Assembly: GCA_016584305.1 (NCBI GenBank)
Contig: JACEEZ010020317.1
Span: forward strand, 569,294 to 633,293
DNA: 64,000 nt
Reading direction: 5' to 3'
From: Chionoecetes opilio
Lineage: Eukaryota; Arthropoda; Malacostraca; Decapoda; Majidae
Position 1 is the stretch's first letter. Each line of letters opens with the position of its first letter. Below are positions 35,260-46,867 of this stretch, piece by piece. The translations under genes and the position numbers were made by a program. Below the pieces are notes generated by a model. It was not told the DNA's origin. It searched no databases and saw only the letters and a program-made list of their open reading frames with translations.

Positions 35260-35797
35260 TCGAAATAAATCTAAATATCACAAATATGCTAAATGGTTCT
35301 ATGGCCCTCCCCCTTCTTAAGTACCCTAGTCCACAATTGGTGAACTTAAGAATCAGGATCCTGCACAGGGGGTCCTAGACGACATATGAACAAAAATTTT
35401 CCCTGGATGTACTCAGATGTGAAAGAAATCAGAAATATGCTAATTAAAAATTATATAGCTGGGAAGTGCCTTTTGACCCTTACTTAAGTACCCTAGTCCC
35501 CCAAAATGGTGAACTTAAGAAGCATGGTCCTTAGTTTATGGGGCCCTGGGCTACGTTTTGGTAAAGTTTCATGAATGTACTCAAGATGTGAATTATATGT
35601 GAAATTAGGGGTTACTTAGGCCCTTCTTAGGCCCCCCTTTCCACAAAATGGAGACTTTAGAAATGCCAGTTTATGAATAGACTCTCAGAATGACCATTTT
35701 GGCGGAGGTTTCATGGATGTACTCAAAGTGGGAATTAAATCTGTTTTGGGGGCTACTTCGAAGAGCCCCCTCTAGTGGCAGTCCACAATTGCAGAGC
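35260..35797 (-). repeat. Right long inverted repeat of the outer element, copy B
   Basis: Matches 27,040-27,576, with its outer end at about 37,585-37,681 after the piggyBac-type insertion. No left partner exists in copy B. Confidence 0.75.
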
Positions 35798-35801
35798 TTA
35801 A

Positions 35802-37580
35802 AGTAATCGTCCAGACCCAAATTTTTTTGCCGAATTTTGTTTAATGTACATTCAAAACACCTAATCCACCAAAAATAATTTATTTCAGGGGCCCTTTTTT
35901 CCGTAAAACACGACTTTTGTAAAAAGCGCGCGAAAAAAAAAAATCTTCCCCCCAACAGGGGGTACGACTGTTATTGATGACGTCAGAACAGGGACGCCCG
36001 CAGACACTGGGTTGACACCTGTCGGCAAATGTTATGATGAGCGATTGTACTTCGGTGTCAGACAGTGAATCTGTCGCTGTGACAGATCTAGAGAAGATGC
36101 TCAATCTGACACCGAAAGAAATGACGCTGGTCGGGGTATACTATGAGGAAAACGAACCTCAGATTGTCATGGAATCCTATGTTTGAGCCCGAGTACGAGA
36201 TAGATGAACAGGTTTAGCAGAGCGAGGTTCAGCAGGAGGACCTGGCACTTCTCCAAAACATGGATGGTAAATAAAGTTAAACCATGTGTGTGTGGGAATC
36301 ACAATGAAGGTACTTTCGAGAAAATCCTATGGTTGTTTTGGAGCTACAGTCAAACGTCATTACTCGGAAACCACATACTAGCATTAACTACAGCATAGAG
36401 TTGGAAAATATTTCGGGCGGGAAGGCAGAAAGTGTGACAGCCACACCACCACAGGTTTTCTCACCACAGGGCACGCCCACCACAACTGGTTTACTTGGTT
36501 TACTTTGGTCTTGTTAAAAGGCAAAGCCTCACAGTCGTGGTGGTCCACCGCTGCTGCCAGTCCTGGCGTCCCTGTCTAACAGGGCCCCTGGTCTGGTATA
36601 GTGTTGGGGCTGAGTCACTGTTTACGGGGGGGCGCCGTTTCTCAACACAACTGCTCGCCCCAACACATTAAGGCGTGTATCACCCTACTACACACGCCAC
36701 TCCTTTCCGTGTGCAAACTTTTCTCGAAAGGCACAGCTGTCTTGCTGCACCCATAAAGGATGCATGCATGTGGCATATAGCAAAAAAAATCTATCAGAAA
36801 CACCCAAATATCTTCAAGTGCTATTAGCGCATTTTCGTGACGTTCACCGCCCTGGTTCAGTCCAGTCCGGACCGGGTCAGGGTGGACTGATGGTCGCGAA
36901 AATACATCGAGACTGGCCCCGTCCCATTCGTCGTTCCTATTTGGGGGGATCGAGTGGGCGGTACTGAAAAGACTGTGGGGGCGGCAGGCGTCCATCTTGC
37001 AATATCCTTTTTGTCGTCCGCCCTTTTTAACCTGTGCTGAAGACTTTACAACTACCACGCCTGTGATACTTTAGTCTTATGGTCGACCATCATGGTGTTT
37101 CATGTCTTATCAGCAGCACGAGAAGCTCCTGGTCGCCTTCCCCACTGACTGTAGTGCGCATGCGCCAGTTCTCCCCACACTGGTCCAACCTGGTCCTGCT
37201 CGCTGGCTCAGCCCGGCCCAGTCCGTTCCAGCCCGGTCTAAACTGCCTCGCAAAAACAGTGGCCGTCCGGGACTAGCCCAGTCCAGACCGGGCCAGAGCG
37301 GCCGCGAAAATGCGCTATATATTTATCTCTGTGTTTACGTGCCTCTCTGATCAGCGCGGGAAGATGAGCCTCCCTGATGGTACGTCACCGAGCCTGAGCC
37401 TGAGCGTCTGCAAACCTTGAGAGCGTTTTGAAAACTCGGGGGAAATTTTCAGATTGATTGCGGATATTTAAAAACGGCTGACTGGATACAAAAAGTGACG
37501 ATGTGTTGTTGATATACTCGTTAATGGCTATGATTTGATTGCATTAAATCAGGAATGATGAAATGGTCTGGACGATTACT
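35802..37580 (+). mobile_element. TTAA-flanked piggyBac/Kolobok-type element, copy B
   Basis: TTAA at 35,798-35,801 and 37,581-37,584; ends AGTAATCGTCCAGACC and GGTCTGGACGATTACT, here an exact 16-base inverted repeat. It contains the acidic exon remnant (36,034-36,272) and the nested TA-flanked MITE (36,827-37,315). Confidence 0.8.
36827..37315. mobile_element. TA-flanked MITE nested in piggyBac-type copy B
   Basis: Starts GCGCATTTTCG after TA and ends CGAAAATGCGC before TA. Homologous to 28,609-29,090. Confidence 0.65.
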
Positions 37581-38158
37581 TTAAGAAAGGCCTTTTGGGG
37601 GATTCCAAGGACAGTCCTACCCATTCCAGGTGTCAAACCTTTTGTACTCACGATGTGAATTAAATGTTTCTGTGCTCCTGGATTATATTTTTTTTCTTCA
37701 ATAAATTAACCATTCTGAATATTAAATCATAATTTTTTTACGTAAGTTTGAGATGTTGCTCAAACTTGCTTTCATGTGCTACTTTTGGTTATGCTTTTCC
37801 ATGTATAGTTATATGTGTGTCTGTTTACGTTTGAATGGCTGATGTATGTGCTTCTTTTCGCATGTGACTGGTTGAATTGTGCCTTAAACACACACTATAA
37901 ATAGTATGCGTATAGATAGGTAGATAGACAGACACAAATTGGTTTATAGAAGATTATGTCCCATTGTTGAGCAACTGCTTTTTTCCCTTAGTGTATAATG
38001 TAGATAGTAATATGCGAAAGCCAACCAACTGTATAATAAAACTGCGCATCCTGTCCTTGGACTAAACTTTTCGACTCTAAATGGCGCGACGCCTCCCCCT
38101 CCTCACCACTTTTTTCTCATTCTGAATTTGATCCCAGAATTATACAATGCCTAACACG

Positions 38159-38471
<313 letters not shown>

Positions 38472-38493
38472 CTAACACGTCCCCCCCTTTTTT

Positions 38494-38634
<141 letters not shown>

Positions 38635-39144
38635 ACGAGTCTAACCAAGTAGAAAGTCGAGTGATTCATGTCTCGATAAAGTTGTCAGTGAGGCAGATCC
38701 TTGAACACATTTACCAGTAGCTTATATCCTATTCCTGAAGTTTTGATCAGTTAGGGTGGATCTTTGTTTGGAAAGTTTGATCAGAAGGATGGAGAAAATG
38801 TTGATAGATTTTAACTGACTTATGTTTGCTGTAAGAATTGTCTTCATAGGCTTGACAAATCATCTCTTTCTTTTGCTATTAATGATGCACATTTATCCAT
38901 CTCTGATAAAGGCACCTTACTGAAATCTGAAGTGGAAGAGGGCAAGTATTGGTTGTAAAGCCTTATAAGTTGTTTGCCAAATCCATGTGTCTATGAGGGA
39001 AGCGCGTCGAGGCGGGTATGAGACAATAAAATATTATGTGAACGTGGGGAGCAAAATTAATGTACTGGTACTGAAGAGAGAAACGAAATTTTACTTTCTG
39101 GACTGTCAAGCTTGCCCTCTTAAAAAAAAGCACCGCCTTCATCC

Positions 39145-39420
39145 AAAGCAGCGGTTCTTAACCTGAGGGGCGCACACCTCCAGGGGAGCAGTAGCGTGCA
39201 CAAACATATTGTAGGGAGTAGGCAGTCAGACACCTGCCGCCATGGTGAAATACTCCTGGGTGGGTACTTACGGGGGTTGATGGGGTGCTGCAGACTTGTC
39301 ATTGAAATCTCCCGTGTCCTCTCTTTCCATATCCCTTAGTGCAGTGGTTCTTAATCTGGGTTCAACCGAACCCCAGGGGTTCGGTGAGCCAGTCTCAGGG
39401 GTTCGGCGGAGACCCTCCGA
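39145..39420. mobile_element. hAT-type terminal fragments
   Basis: Two same-orientation ends: CAGCGGTTCTTAACCTGAGG at about 39,150 and CAGTGGTTCTTAATCTGGG at about 39,343. The second is followed by GGTTCGGTGAGCC-type sequence. CAG(T/C)GGTTCTTAA.CTG is a classic hAT terminus. Right ends and target duplications are not seen. Confidence 0.55.
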
Positions 39421-39534
39421 AGCACATTGCAATTTTCCTATTATTGTAATGCCGGATTATTATTCATCAGAGTAAATTATACGCAAGATTAACATAAAAT
39501 CAAGCAATGCGGTGAAAGAAGAGTTGTGTGTGCA

Positions 39535-39690
39535 TGTGTATGTGTCGGATGTGGGCACCGCAAATGAAAATCCACTTCCGCAAATGCAAGTCCGCAAACC
39601 CTAATCCTTACTTTCCGCAACCGCAAGTCCGCAAATTTCTTGAAGTTTGCACTTCCAGAACCACAAGTCCGCACAGCCGCAAGACAATTA
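39535..39690. repeat. CCGCAA-rich subterminal repeat block
   Basis: About eight variants of (T)CCGCAAATGCAAG or CCGCAACCGCAAG. Similar TTCCGCAAA words fill the hAT end at 52,140-52,300, so this may be the subterminal region of a related element. Confidence 0.5.
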
Positions 39691-40228
39691 CGTGATATTT
39701 TCCCTGCATAAAATGCAAAAATAAAGGTAAAGCTCTTTGTAGTTGTAAATTAATTAATTTCTTACTAAATCACTTTTGTCAATTGATATATATTAGTATT
39801 TTTTTCATACTTACCCCTCAACGCCCCACATATGATTTAAGCTCACATTTCACTTCCCCCTCATTGTGACTCAATTGATCAACAAACTAAAGAGTAATAA
39901 TTAGTATAAGTACACTACACTCCAAATTATGTTTCATTGATATGATATTAGGCCCTTAACCTCAGCTGGGTATGGCCGTGTTGTACTTAACAAACACATC
40001 ATCCAGGTTCCTCGCCCTCCGACTGACCTACAGTACAGTGTTGCGCACACAGTCACTTGCCCGTGATCTTCCTCCTCCTACTGACGAGGAACACCAGCAC
40101 ATCGTCTACAGCAGCAACCAGCTGGGCCTTGGTGATGGAGGGCGTAGTGGGCGCCATAGTAATCAGGATGCAGCAGAGATCAGACGGCACAAAATTGTTT
40201 GCGCGGCACGAGGGATGGCGGTTAACTC

Positions 40229-41130
40229 GCACCAAAGATATTCAACAACAAGATACCTCACTCGCGGTCCCTCCAATGCAACTTCTGTTATCCGCTGACG
40301 GTGGCGCCGCCGTGCGGCAGGTGTTAAACCAGTCTGCTGGCCCCATTCACTTGCTGCATATGACCAAAGAATATTCACTACAACTCTTCGCCATTTAAAA
40401 CTTTGCGAGTCAACATTTACCATGAACCATTTTACCATTTTCAATAGAAGCGTAACTTTATTGGCTTTCCATTGATATATTTCGTTTTCTGATAAATGAG
40501 TTACAACTATGCATACATTACCGTTTACTAAATAAATAACATCATCAATCGGGTAATTTTCCCGATTGATGATGTTATTTATTCACTTATATATTTCGTT
40601 TTCTAATAAATTAATTAGCACCATGCATAAATTAGCGTTAACTAAATAAATAACATCATCAATCGGGAAAATTACCCGATTGAAGATTTTATTTATGTAG
40701 TTAACGGTAATGTATGCATGATTCTAATTCATTTATCAGAAAACGAAATATGTCAATGGAAAGCTAATAAAATTGCGCTTCTATTGATATGTTTCATGGT
40801 AAATGTTGACTCGCAAAGTTTTAAATGGCGAAGAGTTGAAGTGAATAATAACTTCATGCATATTTCTTCAGTCTCGTAATGACATTTCCTTAGCGTGTTT
40901 TACTGTTTTTTATTTGATAATATTATAGAACAAACAGTTACGAAGATAACATTATATCATATATACTGATAAACCATAGTCTATATGATTTTCATTGATA
41001 GTCGACTCATATGCAGCAAGTGAATGGGCTAGCAGACTGATTAACTCCTGTCGCACGGCGGAGGTCGATTTCACGCGCACCACAGGGCACCCCGGAGTGA
41101 GGTATCTTGTTGTTGAATGTCTTTGCTCGC
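40229..41130. mobile_element. Large palindromic (foldback-type) element, copy 1
   Basis: Outer arms (about 40,229-40,362 and 41,005-41,130) are inverted (GCAGCAAGTGAATGGG, GTGAGGTATCTTGTTGTTGAA). Inner arms (about 40,384-40,545 and 40,690-40,845) are inverted around two perfect small palindromes: CATCAATCGGGTAATTTTCC…GATTGATG at about 40,544-40,577 and AATCGGGAAAATTACCCGATT at about 40,662-40,682. It shares its inner 450 bases with 52,985-53,745. No coding content. The right arm has about 150 extra bases relative to the left. Confidence 0.7.
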
Positions 41131-43101
41131 ACCTCGGCCTAGCGATAACGCAGGGTCAAAACTGTCACCTCACCACCGCAACGCACTAATTCGCTCACAA
41201 CACACTCCTTGCAAGTAATATTTAGCTCTACAGCAGAGCCATGGTCACTGCAAGCAAATAACACTGTTGTGATGCCAGTGTTTCTTCCGTCGTTACAATG
41301 TGAGTTGGAATGAAATTAATTAAGATTAATTCTCTACTAAAAGAAGTATTTGTTACTTATAACTTATAACGATGAAATGATTTTTATTTAGAAGGGAAAT
41401 GCTGCCACCAGTCCAAGCGGGTAATCCTATGGTCTACCCCGTGAACACGATTTAATATATAAAGATTACGGTAGTCGTGGGGATACTATTAGTATACCGA
41501 GTAAGTCTGAACCTCTTTCGGAAACGTGGATAAGTATTTCCACAGCAGAGAATAGTCCCAGCTGTGGTTTTGCAAGAAAAAAAAGAATTCCTACTTTAAC
41601 TTATTTGGTTTATTGAACAAGAGGTTATTCATGGTTGAAAACTTATGTATATTTATGGTTTAATTTAGTGGAGGAAAGCTTCTGAAGAGCATAACCTGCC
41701 TAACTGGACTATATTCCTAGGCCTACCATCTAAATACATACAAGATAAACACCTAAGATATACATGGAGAACATAGGGAAGGGAAATGTGAGAATAATTA
41801 AACTGTTTGCGAGTCGCGACCATGTGGAACACGTGTTCCGCTTGATAAGTCCACCCGCGTGCCTGTACGGGAGTCAGAAGACGAAATCTCTTTTATAGCT
41901 AACACTTATAACAATTATTTGTGGTTTCCTATTTCACTTCACAATTACTCAAATATCACCTAGGTAAATATATAGAAATAAATATATCCTACCACAAGGG
42001 GGGAATGGGGGGGAACACACACGGTCAGAGGTCTTACCTGTACGGGAGTCAGAAGACGAATGACCTCCCGCGGTTTAGGAGACAAGGAGAACCCCAGAGT
42101 GTTTATACAAGGCGGCCATGTTGCCTTGCGAACGACTAAACGCGGGAAATAACGAATGTTTAAATACCCACTAGAGGCTTCATTTACGGGCACAGCGCAT
42201 CGACTGACTCTTATTAGCTGGGGGGGGGGGGGGGGACTATACAAACTAATGGAATAACTATAATCCAATTCTCTTAATTTGATGTAGTAAAATTTAATTT
42301 ATACAAATAAACCATGTGGGTTTATTATGCCTAGTCCGGGGTCCTTGTCCGGACGCGTTTTTTACAGTGGTAGGGTATGGTGAAGCGTGAAAGAGTCTTG
42401 GCAGACTCTTAATTTAAGCGAATGACTCTACTAATTTATGCATCAATATGTGAAACAAACCTCTATTTTCCTCTTTTTTAAGGATGCTAAGAATCTAAGA
42501 GGGTTATTCGATTTGCCAGGGGGGGAAAAGGGGAAATAAGGAGTTTGAGTCTACAAGTTATTGGTAATCGCGAAGTTAATGTCTCACAGATTACACCTCG
42601 TGGCTCTGGCGTTTGGGGGGAAGAAGGAGGATGGAGGGGGGGGGGGGGAGATAGGAATGCAAGAGAGAGAGAAGTATACGCGCGAACGATAGATAATAAT
42701 AGAAATGAAATAATTTGAATGGCGTTATCCTAATAAATAACCTGTTCACCTATATACTGGATTTAGGCAACACTTAGTCTAGACTAAACCTATGGTTATT
42801 GAAACCTTCTCTTTCCTTTCATAGACATGTAACTCGGAAATCGTGTGATGGAAATTTCCATCATTACTCTTGGAATTTTCCGGCATTACACTGTCACCAG
42901 CACACGTAGAATACACACCTCTTGGTATGCTCGCCGTGTCCATATCACTGGTTTATGGCCCTCTGACCTCCCTCTCCTTGCTCAAAATATGCGTATATTA
43001 TATATACGAAAATGTGTCAGTAAGATGATAGTTGGCTCAGTTTTTCTAAACATCTTGCGGTTATTTCATAATCTTGGGTCAGGACACACGATGGGGCCCC
43101 A
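41131..43101. other. Region without recognisable gene; one 24-base direct repeat
   Basis: CCTGTACGGGAGTCAGAAGACGAA occurs at about 41,865 and again at about 42,038. A run of 15 G lies near 42,221. No open frame with a domain was found. Confidence 0.5.
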
Positions 43102-43879
43102 GACATAACTACGTCACGGTTTGTTTATATCGGTGCATTGTGGGGATAAGTCGGGGTCGCCGAGGGTGGACCTACGAAGGGAAAACTACGGCGATGGAAG
43201 AATTTAGAGTTATTTTACGCGAAATTGATATTCCAGGTGCTATATTACTGTGCTCTGTTCTCGCTGACAACACTATAGAGAAGACCTGAGGTAATGGCTG
43301 ATGTGCAGAGGCTTCTAAACCAAGAAAACAAAGTTACAACAGAGCCTCGCCAAAAGGTAAGCAACTGGTAGGTACGTAATGTGTCCCTACCACTTGTTTA
43401 CTTCTTAATGAGACTCTGATGCGACTGTTTTCCTGGTTTAGAAGCCTCTGCACATCAACCATCACCTCAGGTCTTCTCTATGTTGTCAGCGAGCACGGAA
43501 ATATAGCACCTGGAATATCAATTTCGCCCAAAGCAACTCGAAATTTTTTCATCGTCGTAGTCTTCTCTTTGTAGGTTCTACATATTCATGGGTATGATAG
43601 TATTAAAATACCTTATTAATTGAGTTCCTTTTGTTGTCTTTCCTCATAATAAGTAGTGGTACATCACTGTAAGCGGTAAGTGTTACTTGACGAGCCAATG
43701 CATACTCTGAGTCTATACCAACATCACCAACCTTTGCTTTGATTTATCTTTTTACTCCATCCATAAACAAGTTGCATAACCACGGTGACATTACCCGTCC
43801 TTGCCTCATGGTACCTGGTACTCTCGTCTACCGAAATGCTCGTCCCTACACAAATTGGGAAAACTCGCCGACGGTAACG

Positions 43880-43932
43880 GTTAGGTTAGGTTAGGTTGCC
43901 GTTAGGTTAGGTAAAGGTCAGTTAGGTTAGGT
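43880..43932. repeat. TTAGG-type tract
   Basis: GGTTAGGTTAGGTTAGGTT followed by interrupted units, at the inner end of the left arm of the inverted duplication. A CCTAA version sits at 44,815-44,840 on the other arm. Confidence 0.75.
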
Positions 43933-44048
43933 ATTCATAATCACAGGTAAAAGCTTATTAGTTATACATGCATACTCTACTCCATACACACTCTTTAACC
44001 CTTCAATACATCCCACATTCCATCCCAGTCTGCTCTGTCATATGCTTT

Positions 44049-44492
44049 GGTATTAGTCCAGATGAACACCGAACTCACTTTGGTGGACGAAACTATTTTT
44101 TTCTTGTGTGTTTTTATGTGTTTTGAATTAATCTGCTAACCGTTTCTGTCGCAATTTTTTTGTTTGTTTTTTGTTAAGGTAAAGGTTAGTTTTTTTTTAG
44201 TTTTTTTTTTTTAGTTAGGTAAAGGTTAGGTTAAAGGTTAGGTTAGGTATAGGTTAGGTATAACCTAAGTTAAAGGTTAGGTTAGGTATAGGTTAGGTAT
44301 GGGTTATGTTAGGTATAGGTAAAGGTTAGGGTAGGTTTAGATTCGTTTTGTTTCTTTAATTTTTGCAAAAAAAAAAAAAATAATAATTGCGACAGAAACG
44401 GTTAGCAGATCCATTCAAAACACACAAAAACACATCAGAAAAAAATAGTTTCGTCCACCAAAGTGAGTTCGGTGTTCATCTGGATATTTATC
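44049..44492. mobile_element. MITE with about 100-bp inverted ends and a TTAGG-rich loop
   Basis: Perfect 8-base target duplication TATGCTTT (44,041-44,048 and 44,493-44,500), which falls inside the LEKAY codons of the RT fragment. Ends GGTATTAGTCCAGATGAACA and its imperfect complement. Arms 44,058-44,160 and 44,385-44,483 are nearly exact complements. The loop (44,170-44,345) is mostly GGTTAGGTATA/AAAGGTTAGG repeats. No coding content; Merlin- or MULE-like by target length, not assigned. Confidence 0.8.
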
Positions 44493-45434
44493 TATGCTTT
44501 CTCTAAATCCATGAATGCAGCATACATCTTCTTGTCTTTTGCTAACATTGTCTTAATTATCATTCGCATATCTAAGATCTGATCTACACAACATTTCCCA
44601 GTTCTAAATCTGCCTTGCTCCTCACTAACCTTGCCATTTGTGATTTTTTGTATTCTTCCAATTATGATTTTACCATACAGTTTGCCTCATCACTGTGGAG
44701 TACATGATGACTCAATGAAGCTAAATATGAGCCAACCTGGTAACAACATTGCCAATCTAGCTAATCACAGCCCTGGAATTATACCACATTTACCACAGCT
44801 TAGGTAACCTTAGGTTACCTAACGGTAACCTAACCTAACCATTACCGTCGGCGAGTTTTCCCGCTTTGTGTAGGGACGAGCATTTCGGTAGACGACATGT
44901 AGTACCAGGTACCATGAGGCAAGGATGGGTAATGTCACCGTGGTTATGCAACTTGTTTATGGATGGAGTAATAAGATAAATCAAAACAAAGGTTGGTGAT
45001 GTTGGTATAGACTCAGAGGTATCCGGTCATTTCGCCACACTATGGAGTCATTTCGCCCACAGGTTAATTCGCCCACACTATGGAGTCATTTCGCCCACAT
45101 TATGGAGTCATTTCACCCAAGGTTACTGGTGGTTCATTCCCTTTCTGCCAGAGGAAGATATAGTTACATGTCTCTCCGTGACATGGATCGTGTGGGCGAA
45201 TTGACTGGGTATTATTCTAGTGTTTGCCCATACTCCCCCTCTCCCACAAAACAAGCTTGGGGATGCTTGCAAAATATGCGTCGCAACCACATCGTTTTTG
45301 AGTTAGGGGTGTTGATAAAATTTCCTAGATGTAGGGAATATTCATTGGATTTCTTCTGAGTCCATAGACATGTGAACCTGACGATCCTCACAGAATGATG
45401 ACCGAAGTGTCGAGAACCCCCCCAACCCCGCTAG

Positions 45435-45600
45435 GAGGTTAGGTTAGGTTAGGGTAGGTTAGGTTTGGTTAGGTTAGGTTAGGTTAGGTTTGGTTAGGTT
45501 AGGTTAGGTTAGATTTGGTTAGGTTAGGATAGGTGAGATTTGGTTAGGTTTGGTTAGCTTAGGTTAGATCTGGTTAGGTTAGGTTATCGGTGGGTCAAGC
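45435..45600. repeat. TTAGG array (GGTTA repeats with GATTTGGTT variants)
   Basis: About 160 bases of GGTTAGGTTAGG with substitutions, inside the 45,018-47,120 element. Matches the arthropod telomere motif. Confidence 0.85.
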
Positions 45601-45752
45601 CCCCTGCTTGGGTAGGTTAATTTTGGTTAGGCAATTTTCTCTAGATATAAGGAAATTACCCTAGATCTAGGGAATTTTACCCCCCCTACACAACTCTTTA
45701 ATTACGTGTTTCCGACGCATAATTTGTTCCCCACCCGAAAACTCCGCATTCC

Positions 45753-46867
45753 CAGAGCTGGGCGCGACTTTAATTTTTTCAGGTGCGACTTTGACTTTGC
45801 GACTTTGCCGCCGGACCTGGTGCAACTGCGACTCTGCGACTCTATTTTTGGCCCCCCCAGTGCGACTTGCGACTTTGCGACTTTGCGACTGCGACTTATT
45901 TTTCCCGGTGCGACTCCGCTAAATTACAAAGTAAACTTTAGCGCGATAACAGAAACATGCTTTTATAAGGCAGAAAAACACATATTTATTCATTTTTTAG
46001 TTCAAACACAGCCTAAACTAATATCTACAGGTCCTCCTCCTCCTCCTCTACGTTCTCCTGGCCCATCTTCTCCTCCAGGAGGTCCATGTTCCCTTTGAGG
46101 AACACAAGCTCCTGAAAGTTGACCTCCTCCAGGGAGGACCTCTTGGCCCTGAGGACGTCCCCGGCCGTGCTGAAGAGCCTCTCCACAGCTGCAGAGCTGG
46201 GGAGGGGGGTATTATACCTAATGAATAAGTCCACCCACACCTCCCTGTGCTGGTAGGGGAAGAGGGACCAGGCCAGCTCGCCTTTAAAAGGCACCCACTC
46301 CTCCATGGACTTCCTCAGGACCTCCCTCACATCCTGCTGCTGGTTGGCCGGGCCTCTAGCAAACAACTTGTTGAAGAGGCGGGCTTCCATGTCCTCGGGT
46401 TCCTGCACTTCTGGCTGGCCAGGCTGACGCTGCTGCTGCCCACAGATTCTGCGGTCTGCCAAAGATCCTTGGTTCTGCCCAAGCACATATCATGTGTGGT
46501 TGACTAGTTATCAACCACACTTGCTAGACAGAATCATGTCAGAATGTACCTACACTGTTTAACCTATTCTATTAGCGCCGAGTGGCAATTAAGTGAATTA
46601 ACGATACAACCGGTATACGGTCAAGTGCCATACGACTTTGCCGCATTCCGAATGCCGCGCTGATGCCGCGGCAATTTCTTTCAAAAAAGTCGTCTTTGTT
46701 CCTGTTCAAAGTCGGGGCAAAAGTCGCGGAAAATTGGCGGTGCAACTTTGCTTAGCCCGACTTTTTCAAAACGTTTGCGACTTTCGACTTTGCGACTTCG
46801 AAATTCATCGTGCAGCAAAGTCGCAAAGTCGCAAAGTCGCAACTCGGTGCCGCAACGCCCAGCTCTG
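45753..46867 (-). mobile_element. hAT element with perfect 8-bp target duplication
   Basis: CGCATTCC flanks both ends (45,745-45,752 and 46,868-46,875). Ends CAGAGCTGGGCG and CGCCCAGCTCTG. Subterminal arrays of GCGACTTTGCGACTTT lie at both ends (45,770-45,905 and 46,785-46,850), a typical hAT layout of clustered short motifs. It contains only the last part of a transposase, so it is internally deleted. Confidence 0.92.
46025..46486 (-). pseudogene. hAT transposase C-terminal (dimerisation) domain
   Basis: 153-residue open frame on the minus strand. Residues about 90-135 read WVDLFIRYNTPLPSSAAVER then LFSTAGDVLRAKRSSL and FLKGNMDLL, the hAT family dimerisation region with its conserved SSAAVERLFS. 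The N-terminal zinc finger and the catalytic DDE region are missing. The end is Glu-rich (ENVEEEEEDL). The frame is intact, so decay is recent or the fragment is short. Cannot transpose alone. Confidence 0.9.

Larger units (their letters stand above)
30175..38158 (+). repeat. Second copy (B) of the 8.2-kb nested-transposon unit
   Basis: Homologous to 21,941-29,933 throughout, offset about 8,234 bases: tail of the nuclease-like pseudogene, pogo-like element, right inverted repeat, piggyBac-type element with its MITE, and the flank up to the hAT MITE. Differences are mostly one- or two-base indels and homopolymer changes, with few clear substitutions. Either a recent tandem duplication or a false duplication from assembly. 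Confidence 0.9.
43700..44700 (-). pseudogene. Non-LTR reverse-transcriptase fragments, interrupted
   Basis: On the minus strand 44,490-44,695 reads KLYGKIIIGRIQKI…EEQGRFRTGKCCVDQIL…KKMYAAFMDLEKAY, including the first RT aspartate region. After the MITE at 44,049-44,492 it resumes as YDRADWDGMWDVL. About 300 bases later MRQGRVMSPWLCNLFMDGV lies at about 43,740-43,800. This order matches RTE/CR1-like RTs common in arthropods. The catalytic YADD is absent and there are frameshifts. A second, inverted piece of the RQG…MSPW part is at 44,915-44,972 on +. Confidence 0.7.
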
